Under the pieces are notes generated by a model, which was not told the DNA's origin, did not search any database, and worked only from the letters and a program-made list of their open reading frames with translations. From contig JAJKFH010001431.1 of assembly GCA_023333565.1 (NCBI GenBank), positions 620,001 through 684,000 on the forward strand: 64,000 nucleotides of DNA, read 5' to 3'. Every line of letters begins with the position of its first letter. The stretch's first letter is position 1. This document shows, piece after piece, positions 11,150 through 21,384 of the stretch. The position numbers and the translations under genes were made by a program. Source of the DNA: Puffinus mauretanicus. Lineage: Eukaryota > Chordata > Aves > Procellariiformes > Procellariidae.

Positions 11150-13829
11150 GCCGGCCCGGCCACCCGTTCCTGGCCAAAGGAAAATCTTGGCCCCATTGAA
11201 CTCACTGACAAATCTCCCGTTGATTATTTGTCGGACCAAATATGTATTGCAGCAAACACTCAGAGTGCACAGAGAACGAGACTGCCTGTCTTCTCTCCCA
11301 GAAACAACTGGACTTGGCAGCCGGACTGTCACTTTGAGCGTTGGTGCTAAACAAATCACCTCTCTCTGTCATCTTTTCACTCTTGCCCAACATAGCTCTT
11401 TTTTCACTGTGTTGTTCTGAGCATATGATATAATTATCAACCTTAAGAAAGGTTTTGTTTCTTTTTTCCACACTTGGCGTTTGGATTATATTTGCTTTTG
11501 GGTGGTTTTTTCCCAACACAATGCAGAAACACAGGGAAGCATGAAGTTGTCTTATAATTGCCAGAGCACAGATAACTTGTGGAGGGTTTAAGTCCATCTA
11601 ACTCCCACCCAGACTGTCTCCATCTCACCTAGAAGCCCTGTCTGCAGTCCAGCCCACTGACTTCCCAGGAGTCTTTTCCCTGCAGACGCTTGCAAGCGTT
11701 AGATAATATCCTAATTAGCCTGAACGTGCTCTGATGGCTCTGTTTTTGTTGCATATCTGTGCTTCGAAGCAGCCGCTCTGGTTGCAACAGGCACTTTTCT
11801 CTGAGCCAGAGCAGTGGAAGCAGAGATGGACAGGCAGCTCACCTCCACCTCCTTCCCCAGGGGTGTCTGCAAAGCTTCCTGAGGGAGAGTGCTGTGACAC
11901 CATGTAGGAAGGCAGAGCCCCACTGCTTCGGGACTGATCCCAAGGGCAGCAGGCACATAACAGCTCCTACTCCTTCAGTCTCTTCTCTATGGCAGAGAAA
12001 TATTTGTGGCTTAAACCTCAGGAATATCTGGAGTCCTATATGGCCAGTGGAGACTGAAGCGGGGATTAAGTTCTATGGATAGATCACCCTCTGGAGACCT
12101 GCGAAGGTATCTACTTATTTGCACTTGCTAGAAAATGTAGGAATCCTCTGGCATCAGAAACCTAAAATTTTCTGAGGCAGCACCTAAGTAGGACACTCGA
12201 AGTAGATGGACTGGGTTCCACTTTTGGTGACTAGGCTAACAAATGGTCTATAAAGAAATAAAAAAATAAAATTTAAAGGGAAAAAAAAAAGGAGAAAATT
12301 AAATCTTTCAACAACAAAAGCCACTTTGTCTTTAGTCATTCTCAGCTCTTTGAAAATGCCTCAAACTTTCTTTTGGTAATTGCTATGCAAACATTTTTGA
12401 TGTCTGTGCAAAAACATCTGGAAGCTTACAGTGGCATCTGGACATAAATATTAAAAGATCAACAAAAACCTGATGTGAATTAGCCATGTGGATAGCCATA
12501 AAAACCACAACCACAAAAACCTGCTCCAAGTCTTTGGCTGCAAAAGTGGATGCCTTCTCACTTGTTTTTAGTGTGTTTATGAATTGACATTCAAAAAGTG
12601 AGCGGTCGTGACTAATGGTTGGGTTTTCTTTCATTTTGACCGCTTTTAATCAGACTAGAAATTCCCTGGCCTGATTGAATGGGTAGGAAATGTCCCTCAC
12701 TTCCTCTCTAAGCCCTCTGCCAAATTTTTGGTGTTCTATGTGAAAGTTTTGATTCTGGTTGTGAAACGTGTGCTTGCAAGGCTCCTTCTCCTGCCAGACA
12801 CAGCCTGGACTCCAACTGAATTCCTACTGTGGGAATGCAGTGCCATGGGCAGAGCTACCTGAGAGTAATTGCCACGGGCAGTCACTGCCCTGTGTTACAA
12901 GAACGGTGGTTTTGCGTGCTCAGGTCTCGCTCTGGCATTCCCACTGGGAAGATGTGCTGTGAGGAAAGAAACGTGACTCTGAGGTCCATCTCACATAGGC
13001 CAGATGAAGGAAAACAGCAACCCCCATCCAGCTCTCCCAGTGGCAAAAAGCAAGCTAAAATGGTAATATCATGATTATTTTTCAGCTTATGGAGTGTAGT
13101 CTCATGACTTTTGAGCCCTTCGTGTTGGTAGCGTTGCGAGTTGCTTTTTCAAAAGTGGCAAGGACATGAAGACACCTAAATCTCTTTGCTTTTTAATGAG
13201 TCTGTGGTGCAGATGATCAAAGGTTCTAGAAACTGACAGGAGTCAAGCATGTAAATAGCCAGGTCTTACCACCTTGATTTTCTCTTGGTAAAATCAGAAA
13301 TAATAGCTTTTTCCCTCTAGAAGTGAGTACATGAAAGATTGAGCAGTGCTAGTATAATAGAAATCCTTTACATTTTCCAAAGAGAACTGGAAAATGCACA
13401 GTTCAGTGGATATGGATCAACTAAGCAATGCTGGATCTTCTAGGTGCCATCACTTGCTCTCGTCTCATCTTTTTCTCATTCTTACTGTTTTCTTCCTGGT
13501 CTTTTAGCTTTCTTTGCTCTTTCACTGCAGGCTTCAGTGCTATTCACCTCATTCTCAGGAGTGGTAAACTGCAAGTCCTATATATCCCACCACCCGAGCT
13601 GGACTTCTTATGGAGTGGACTTGTTTTTATAAAGGTATTTCTGTTTCTTTATTTTCTGAAGACATACGTATTATTTCACGATGGAAACAGAAATGCTGTA
13701 ACTGGCCGTTGCCCTCTGCAGTTGCTAACCCACTGGGATATTCTGGATAGGACCAACTGCAAGGTGAACAAACTGCTCTAAAAGGCTCTCAAGAATGGAA
13801 ACACACAGATGTTTGTATTTGATTTCTGC
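11148..13829. other. Non-coding stretch, nothing recognised
   Basis: No gene. An A10 run lies at 12281-12290 after several short A-rich words. Frames of 107-140 codons occur near 11200-12080 and 13430-13780, but they carry no domain, overlap each other on both strands and read as chance. Confidence 0.5.
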
Positions 13830-14240
13830 CCTAATATTTGGTGAGGACTCTATAATTTAAATAAAAGGGCTCATTTTTCCCCAATTTAATGTCTTTTTAA
13901 CAGTGTGGGAGTTATAAACATTATAATAATTTTACCACTTTCGTATTTAAAAATATGCCCTCTAAGCATTTACATTCAAGATTTGTTTTTCTTCAGCTGT
14001 GTAAATAACGCATAGCAATTTGCATCTCATGCATAAATCTTTCCCCTGTTGAATGTAAATTAAAAAATAATAATCTAGCCCCCAACCCCTTTCATATGCC
14101 TTTTTTCCCACCTCCTTGTATTTATGGCAAGTTAGCTGGCTAATTCTTCCAAGGAGAATTTTGGGGGTTTATGTGTGTTTAAAAAATTATCTGACTGAAG
14201 TTTTCTTCCACTGAGTGCTAAGAAGCCTAGAGCTGATTAA
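13830..14240. promoter_or_regulatory. Candidate conserved non-coding element with octamer
   Basis: AT-rich complex sequence with an exact POU octamer, ATTTGCAT, at 14018-14025. It is followed closely by CTCATGCATAAATC and AATGTAAATTAAAAAATAAT. Right of this, GTTAGCTGGCTAATTC adds homeodomain-like words. The combination resembles a neural or stem-cell type enhancer, but that is inference. Confidence 0.3.
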
Positions 14241-14759
14241 TAGTGTTTCCTTTTCCAGTCCTAATGAACGTTTTTCAGGTTTTATGCATCCCAGATGAAC
14301 CTGTTGTAAATAGTGTGTGTGTATGCGTGCACGAGTGTTGCTCTTTCTTGGGATTTATCCAAAATGAATTTAGTTTCTCAGTACCTTGTAGGACAATATC
14401 GATGCTGGCTTAATCAATTTCAATTTGCTGTTAAACCAGAAACGAAGCATTTATCAGGATGAGCCAGGAAGGGCTGAATGGACATTTCATGTTGCTCAGG
14501 ACTCTTTGTGAAATTTGCTCCAGGAGGTTGCTGGAGCTCCGAATTTACAAGAAGCTCTTCTCTGACTTGCACTTACCACCTTGTCTGGATACACCCTCAG
14601 GGTGGTTGCACTCTACAGGCTTCCTGCGCTGGCAGTTTCTGGGCCTACTGATCAGTATCGCGGGTCTCAGCCCACTAAAAATACCTTCTCTGGAGAGTCT
14701 TGCTGCCTTCGTAAAAATGCGACCAAAATATCTCATTGAATCATCTTCCTCAGCTCAGA

Positions 14760-14960
14760 CCGGCTCTGCTATTTATGTCTGTAGAGTCACTTCTGCCTCC
14801 CCGGCTGCTGCACACCGAGAGCCAGAGCCAGCCCGGCAGACGTGCGGCAGTGCCAGCAGCGTCGGGAGCTCTCCGGGTGGGTGAAGCCTTCTGCTCGTGC
14901 GGCGAGCGGCGAGGCCCGGCCCCGGGTGTTGCAAACTCCCCAGCTCCTGGAGGCAGGTGG
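14760..14960. promoter_or_regulatory. CpG-rich patch
   Basis: About 17 CpG within 14760-14930, including a run of GTGCGGCGAGCGGCGAGG. Flanking DNA has few CpG. It is too short to be a classic island. It may mark a minor promoter or exon, or a GC-biased patch. Overlapping ORFs on both strands are explained by the low number of A/T-rich stop codons. Confidence 0.3.
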
Positions 14961-15424
14961 TGTTTTAGTGATCAGTTCTAAACGCCGTGGCAAGCAGTGG
15001 GTGAGCATTTCCTCCACTGCCGCCTGATCACAGCGATGCTAATTTTGAAGCAGTGAGGAAGAGCAGGGAGGTGATAGCAGGACGGTCCCAGCTGTTCATC
15101 CCAGGGAGGCAAGCGGCACTTTTATTCGGAGAGGGAAGGCAGGAACTCCCGTTTCACTGCACAGGCTGGGGGAGTGGGGAGAGGAGAGGAAAACTTTCCC
15201 TAGATTCCTGTTTTGTTTCAGAGAAGTGTTTTCAAAGACTCATCCTCTCTTCCCCTCCTGCAGGTTATATTTAGTTTTAAGCTCTCTTGGCTGATAGCTC
15301 CTTACCATTTCCACTGCAATTAGTCAGATCAGGGTTGATTATGCTTTTGTCTCTGATTGTGTAAATCAGGATTCTTCTGTCTAAAATGAGGAGACCTTTC
15401 CTGCCTGGGCACCCTGCTAGCCAG

Positions 15425-15529
15425 CCCATCCCATCCCACCCCATCCCGGCCTATCCCATCCCTCCCATCCCCTCCCCTCCCTTCCCCTCTCATCCCCTCC
15501 CATCCCATCCCATCCCATCCCATCCCTCC
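15425..15529 (+). repeat. (CCATC)n-type pentanucleotide array
   Basis: About 105 bp of degenerate CCATC/CCCAT units with CCCTC and CCTTC variants. The last part holds five near-perfect CCATC units before CCTCC. The strand is almost pure pyrimidine plus A, so the other strand is G-rich. Its minus-strand translation is a Gly-Trp-Asp-Gly-Met repeat, an artefact of the array. Confidence 0.95.
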
Positions 15530-16360
15530 AGCACAACCAGACAGCCAGGCATGGCCGGGTTTGTGCGGGGGCCGTCGCTCCTGCGCTGAAATCATGCGGA
15601 GGAGGGCTGAGGCGAAGGATGAGGCAAGCATTGTGGCTTCAGTGTGAGGAGTTGTGAGATGGATGAAGCCACCAATTTAGGGAGCCTGTTACCCACTTTC
15701 GCACTGCGGTATGAGGGGAAGATGTGAGGGGCTGGAGGGCTCTGCCCTGCCTGCTTTGCAGCACAGCCAGTCTCATCACTTTCAGCTTCAAAAGCTGCTT
15801 GAATACAGTGTAGCACTCGTGCAATATGAACTGAGAAGAAAGAGTAGTTTTGGATAGAAAAAAATATTCACGATAAAGAATTGAGAGTCCCAAGGAGCTC
15901 CAGGTCCCAGCAGCTGCTGCTAACAGCCTACGGGCTGCTTCCGTCCCCGTTTTACAAGAAGCGGAAAGCATGGGAGTCTGGGGAGAAATCATAAGGGCTT
16001 TGGCCCTTGCCATGGCCCTGTCTGGGTCTGAGGCAGCCAGGCTCTCACTGAGATCAGTGGTCATTTTGGGAGACCATGAGCACAGGAACAGCTGTGAGGG
16101 TGCATGACACCTTCTGTGTATTTGGAGAGGTTAATCGAAAGAACAAACTGTAATTGCAGGAGTCCCCAGCATGGCCATGCTATAGATACTAGCTTTGCTG
16201 GCTCTTCAGCATTTGCTCTTTTCCTTGATACTTCACAGCCTGTGAATCTGGCTAGAAGATATCTGCCATTTTAGAGTAAGGTGTTCCTGCAAATCTCAAA
16301 AAAATACGTTTTAAACTCAGCACTCATGTGGGAGTGACTGCTTCACAGGTTGTAGTCTGA
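15530..16360. other. Non-coding stretch
   Basis: No gene recognised. Near 15940-15980 the words CCGTCCCCGTTTTACAAG and GCGGAAAGC weakly resemble the antisense start of an old MIR-like element. I do not call it separately. Confidence 0.45.
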
Positions 16361-16475
16361 GGTGTGGAGGGGTTAAAGTTATTTGCCCAAAGACTTAAGA
16401 TGCGGAGCTGAGCAGGCAGCAGGGCTGAGGAGTTGCAGTTCTTAATATGCCACTCCAAGCACTTGTCCGTAATCC
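16361..16475 (-). repeat. Ancient MIR-like repeat, antisense
   Basis: GGAGGGGTTAAAGTTATTTG, CCCAAAGACTTAAG, GGAGCTGAGCAGGC and GGGCTGAGGAGTTG follow the antisense order 'gaggttaagtgacttgcccaaggtca..cagagctggg..aacccaggag'. It is strongly diverged. Assignment from memory. Confidence 0.5.
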
Positions 16476-18215
16476 CTCCTTTTCAGTTAGCAGCAAATGA
16501 TAATTTATAATATTGCCTCTTAGAAAATCGAGTGCAGTATTGCTTTCCAAAGCAACCCAGGTCAGAAATCTTCCGGTTAAACTAGTTAAAACTGCAGAAA
16601 ATATTTCTGAAGGACAGACACACTATGCATCTTTTTCTTCCACCTGCCTAAGCACGGGGCTCTGTGATTCTGTTCTGGTTTTAAATGGGACTGATGAGTT
16701 GCAACTCCAGTTCAGCTTGCAGGGTGTAACATTTGATTTTGCTGTATCTTTGGTTAGCAGATCTCATCCTTAATACACCCTTACTTGTCAAGCAACAGCT
16801 CTGTAGGCAGAGATGAATGTAGCCAGAGAGAACAGGTTTCCTTTGATCATATAGGAGACGGTGACAGGTAACATGATCTTGACCTCTGAAAGTCAGGGAC
16901 AGCTCTGAGGGTAGGTGACTTGAGCCAGGACTTCTGCAGATCATGTTACAACACCACATGCTGGTGCTGTAACCTCTTCAGAGGGAGATGTCTTCTCCAG
17001 TTGGCACTAAATTGTATGGGGTCCTAACACCTGTAAAGCTAGAATTAACTGGATAAGGGTATCCTGTATTGTTTGTAACTTTAACTATTTTTTTTTTAAT
17101 AAGAAAAAAAGCAAGCTGATTCTTAGTAGATTGCATTGCTAAATTTTTGGGTGGAGAAAAAGCAACTCCTTGAGTGAATTACATCTTCAGATGATGTCAC
17201 AAGGACCATCACTTCAGGGTTTTATTGCTCCCTAAGTCATGTACCGTCTGCCCTTTCCCAGGAATCTAGTTTTATACCATCGACAAACAGCAGGGGGGCG
17301 AAAAATATCATCTGCAGGACATGGTAAACTCACACAAGTAAATGTGGCCATAAACTAGAAGTTAGCTAGTGCTTTTACAAACGTTCATTCTAATCCAGAT
17401 GAAGATACTGTACCTCAGAGGTCTCGCAGACGTAGCGCAGAGGCTCCTTTGCTATGTTGCATGAAAAATTGACAAAATCACATGATGCTGGTTTTTTTCC
17501 CCAACTGCTAAATTACATTATAACACACTAAATAGACACTCAATATTTTCCTTGTATAAATTTATCATGTAGCAATTACTGCAGTTAAACTCAGTGCGGG
17601 TATGTGATTGTAAATGGGAGGTGGCAATCAGTGTAATTAGAAAAGGAAAAGATGTGTCTGCAAAACAACCTCTGCATCACAATATTGCCCACACTATAAA
17701 CACCCTACCACGTGATGTGTCCCTTCTCAGTTACAGAGTGTAAGTCCTGTGTTGATTCAGGCTTGAATTACACAGTAAATCTTGTTTGTGAATTTATAGA
17801 CTGTCCCTTTGAAGGCAGAATTGTGCCAGCCTATTTATTTAAAGTCTTTTTTTCACTGCAGCAGCATGCTTTTGAGATGTAATACCTTATGCGCAAAATC
17901 CCTGAGTGACAGCAGCTCTGCAAGCTCATGATACTTACAATACATTACATATTATCAATAAAATGTTGCAAGACATGTCATAGATCTTATTAACATAACT
18001 TTAAATTATGGGTACAAGTTTGACCTATCTGTTGATGGATTAGAAGCAAAGCTTGGATTGTTAAACAGAAGTAAAAGATTCAGGGCATCATTAAACAAAC
18101 TGTTTCAAGTAAAAAGTCTGTATTTCACCATAAAAAGTCAAAGCATACCTGAAAAGTTAGCTGGCCCTAAGGCAACTTCTAAAGTTTAAAGAAAACCAGA
18201 AATAGCCTTCAAGTC
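16476..18215. other. Non-coding stretch, partly AT-rich and complex
   Basis: No gene. The part 17500-17860 is complex AT-rich DNA with ATGTAGCAATTACTGC, TGTAATTAG and CACGTGATGTG. It has the look of a non-coding element but no decisive motif. Confidence 0.4.
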
Positions 18216-18231
18216 TTTTTTTTTTTTTTTT
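18216..18231 (+). repeat. Poly-T run (16 T)
   Basis: Sixteen consecutive T on the plus strand, following CAAGTC. Confidence 0.95.
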
Positions 18232-18734
18232 AAATTTCATTTGCCGTTGCCTTGATATTAATTGTGATCCAAATTGCTCCCAGAGACTTTGACTGCCCTC
18301 AAATAGTTTGCTCTGTGCCTCTCCCCATCCCCCAAGGCAAACTGGGGAAAATAAGCTCTGAACTGCCAGATCTAGACAGCAACCAAACCTTTGGTACTGG
18401 TGATGCATAGATTGTCTGCCCGTTGTGTCCCGTTTCGGAGTTGAGATTCATTATGTCAGGACTAGAGAGTGCAGTGACAAGGAGGGTCCAAACAGAGATT
18501 TAGAAGTGCAGGAGTCTGTCCTGGCAGATTCAGCTGCAGAATTTGGACATTAGGTCACAAATGAATCTTTTACAGATTTTCTGAGAAATTTCTAGGATGT
18601 TTGTGCATGCTTAGGTAGCTTGACTAGTTTTAATTTATGGAGTGGCTTTTGGTTTTTTTAATTGTGGATCCTTTGCCACATCTCTCTGTGTTGTTCTCTT
18701 TGTGTTGGCACTGTTGTTCTTGCTTTGGCAACAG

Positions 18735-18850
18735 GGAAAAATTTAAGGCAAGTCATTTAAGTGACGTGCCTGAAATTATGTAAAAGAACAAGGATAGGGC
18801 CAAGAACAGCTCATAGATGTCCTGTTTCCTAGCCCTCCGCTTTACCCTGG
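18735..18850 (-). repeat. Ancient MIR-like repeat, antisense
   Basis: TTTAAGTGACGTGCCTGAAA, followed by AAGGATAGGGCCAAGAAC, AGATGTCCTGTTTCCTAGCC and CTCCGCTTTACC, closely tracks the antisense phrase 'agtgacttgcctga..tc..gg..agccaggaacagaac..agatgtcctg..ccctctgcttta' of old amniote MIR-like SINEs. It is one of the clearest copies. Confidence 0.65.
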
Positions 18851-19209
18851 AAGTATTCCTTTTCTTTCGAGTGTCATTAGGAATAGTCTTCTACAGGGGG
18901 ATAAATAAGGCTCTTTCCCCCCATGCTTTAAAACATTGAATTTTATTTTTAGGACCCTCTGGTTTGGGGTGGTGGTGGTGTTTTCCTTAGTTTAGTAAAG
19001 ATGGGAGCTGGAAGGCAAGACGCCCAGAAATGACTGCCTTTTTGCATTATTTCTACAATATCATTTCTGGATCAAGAACAAAACCATGACTGAGAGAGAC
19101 CTCTTCCATTGACTTGGGAGGGAATGGAGAGAGACATTTAGAAGAAATGTGTCCAGCTGGTGAGTAAGCTGGCACGCACCACTGACTCGTTAGTAATGTT
19201 TATTCTATC

Positions 19210-19440
19210 AGAGTGGACAGTCTTTTGCTGTTGATGAAAAAGCTAACTCAGTCCATTACACTTTAAATTAAGAGAACACACACATGCACCGTAATCACAA
19301 CTCTCTTTCCCTGAGCCCTGATCAGTAATAATTACCTTTTGGGTAGGGGGTGGAAGGAGATTACCTAAATACTTTCAGATTAATTATTACTCTCCTGTGC
19401 TTAGAAAAATCCTAGCATTTTAACAACCACAATCTTTCTG
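19210..19440. promoter_or_regulatory. Candidate conserved non-coding element
   Basis: Contains CTTTAAATTAAGAG, CCCTGATCAGTAATAATTAC, a G-rich GGGTAGGGGGTGG, GAGATTACC and TCAGATTAATTATTACTC. Dense TAAT cores in complex sequence are typical of homeodomain-bound enhancers. Texture only. Confidence 0.3.
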
Positions 19441-19739
19441 TGCCTGAGGTCCTTTGAGACCTGAAATTGGCAACAACAAAAGAACATATATCTTTGGACA
19501 ACAGCACTATAAGTCATTCTGCTGCTTTGGTGGTGGTGGTGTGGTTTTTTTTTTAATCTCTCCCAGAGTGATGTAAAAAGCTTTCTTTGACGAGTTTAAA
19601 AATGTTAGTTTTCATGCCTACGGTCTCGTACACTGAATAACTAAAGCCACAAATAAGAGCAGCTTGAGCCCTGCACTGGACTTTCCTGTCCCTTTCTGTT
19701 AACCTTAAAGTTCACTGTGCTGAAAACTAATAGCGTCTA

Positions 19740-20035
19740 GTTGTCAAGAAGCCAGAATAATGACATTTTGTGCCATTATTCTAATGTGTTTTTCACTGTG
19801 CATTTTCTTTAATTATTTGCATGATTAATATCATTATGCATTCATGCCAATACAATTCTGATAATTAATTTACATGATGGCAATTTCTTAATGATTTTGA
19901 TGTCAAAGTTAATAGCAACATCTGATAGTTGATCTGTTGGTGCTGACATAAATTTAACTTTTAATGTATTAATGCCAAAACCAACAGCAGCATCAAATTA
20001 CATTGGAGAAAAATAAACATCCACAGGGTAAAAAC
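19740..20035. promoter_or_regulatory. Strong candidate enhancer-like element (POU/homeodomain)
   Basis: Nearly 300 bp of complex, repeat-free AT-rich DNA. An exact octamer ATTTGCAT lies at 19815-19822, directly followed by ATGATTAATATCATTATGC. Then come CTGATAATTAATTTACATG, TTCTTAATGATTTTGATG and TTTTAATGTATTAATGCC. The left edge has AATAATGACATTTTGTGCC. Repeated TAAT/ATTA cores with one POU octamer fit a developmental enhancer. Of all blocks here this has the most regulatory look. No open frame spans it. Confidence 0.4.
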
Positions 20036-20840
20036 TTCAGTGGAAAAGTCTTGATCCTTACCTGAGGTTTTATAGGTTCAAAATAAAACCAAGGCCCCTA
20101 GACATGATACATGTCAGATTTTTACTTTATCTTGCTGTATTTATTTATTTACATCAGTAATATTATTGATGTCTGATATTTAAGAGATCAAATTATATGA
20201 TATCGTATAAAAGATGATGTTCTCTTGCCTCCAGCTTGGTGCATATATTCCATATTTTAAAATTAAAAAATGCATTAATTAAACTTTTGTCTTTCTGGTT
20301 CTTTAAGCATGTACTCTAAACTGCTCTGCAGTGGGGGAATTTAGGACTGGTGTCTGAAGCTGAATTTGTATCTCGGTTTGTGATTTCAGTGTGCACTGTG
20401 TGGTAATAATATCAGCGAAATAAACTTTATGTGGAGGCAAATATTGTTAATATCAATAAAACAAGAAACAGAGCCATGCATAATAAGGTTTGAGATCAAT
20501 ATTTTTAGTACATTTTTACTATATGGAAGTGATGCATGGATAAAGAGATAATTGCATGTGTGACTGTATATATGTACCTATCTTTTTATATAGACTCATG
20601 TAAGTATTACAAGACAATTAACCCAGAATAAAAACACATTCTTCAGTCTTTGTCCAGGTGCTCTGAAGATCTCTTTAGAAGTTTATAGGCATTTTTATTT
20701 ACCAGTTAAATATTTTAGTATACCTTAGTATTGAAAAAATGTATGTAAAACAAATTATGATAACCATAAAATGGTGATGGTTGTTTCCCTTTTTTTTTTT
20801 AATCAAAAGCAAAGCCTCATTCCATGACACAGTTGCTAAC
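20036..20840. other. AT-rich non-coding stretch
   Basis: Very AT-rich with words such as TATTTATTTATTTACATC and ATATTATTGATGTC. Its position between two candidate elements may make it part of one larger regulatory domain. No gene, repeat family or RNA gene seen. Confidence 0.45.
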
Positions 20841-21080
20841 ATAATATTTATTTCCACCCGCTTCAGCCAGTTAAATGTATAGATGAAATGTTAAAACCCA
20901 TTACAAATAAAATTGATCCTGCCGTGTATTTCAACCTTTTCCCCAATTGGCTTTTCATCAATGATATCCACTGAGGGAGTGCACATTTCATTTTAGGTAG
21001 CGAGGAGATAATTATACAGCCTCAATTAGACCTTCCATTGCTGGACTATAAAGAGCTGCTAGTGCACCCAGATCATTTGC
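20841..21080. promoter_or_regulatory. Candidate regulatory element ending in a TATA-like box
   Basis: Complex sequence with CACCCGCTTCAGCCAGTTAA, CAATTGGCTTTTCATCAATG, GATAATTATACAGC and CAATTAGACCTTCC. At its right end CTATAAAG carries a canonical TATA core at 21047-21053. An ATG frame begins at 21088, about 40 bp beyond the box. It could be a promoter-proximal element, or an enhancer in which the TATA word is chance. Confidence 0.35.
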
Positions 21081-21087
21081 CTCCAAA

Positions 21088-21384
21088 ATGCACTACCTTT
21101 CCTTCTTCAGCGTCCACAAGCAAGCTGTCTGTCCCTACCTGCAGAACAAGAAGCCTGTATGTCTGATTGCTTTTAGCCTGTTTTATCCTCACTCTCTAAA
21201 ACATGAAGACACATACATGCTTGGAGCCAACCCCCCAAAACTCAGACCTGTCGGTGGGGACCTTTTGCTGTGCCCGTCCTATGGAGATGAACATTGCTCC
21301 ATCTGGAGACAACTTTTGCTGAACGATTTTAAGAGTTCCGCTGGCGACAATGAAGGTGCAAAGAGATGGCAAAAGGAGGTCAAG
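21088..21384 (+). other. Candidate first exon (99-codon open frame)
   Basis: An ATG at 21088 with A at -3 opens a frame that is still open at a near-perfect donor, CAAG|GTAAGT, after 21384, exactly 99 codons and phase 0. A pyrimidine-rich acceptor CTACCTGCAG ends at 21144. The exon 21145-21384 would therefore be 240 nt and phase 0 on both sides if used internally. Without splicing the frame stops at 21528. The predicted peptide has Cys residues but no domain I recognise. A TATA-like box sits at 21047-21053. Splice sites and ORFs of this size occur by chance in 64 kb, so confidence is low. Confidence 0.2.

Noticed and set aside
10928..11420. Leu-, Ala- and Ser-homopolymer frames through the CTG tract on both strands
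   Set aside because: Openness is forced by the repeat, which contains no stop in any frame, so it says nothing about coding.
15329..15631. Minus-strand frame with a Gly-Trp-Asp-Gly-Met repeat
   Set aside because: A simple translation of the CCATC-type array.
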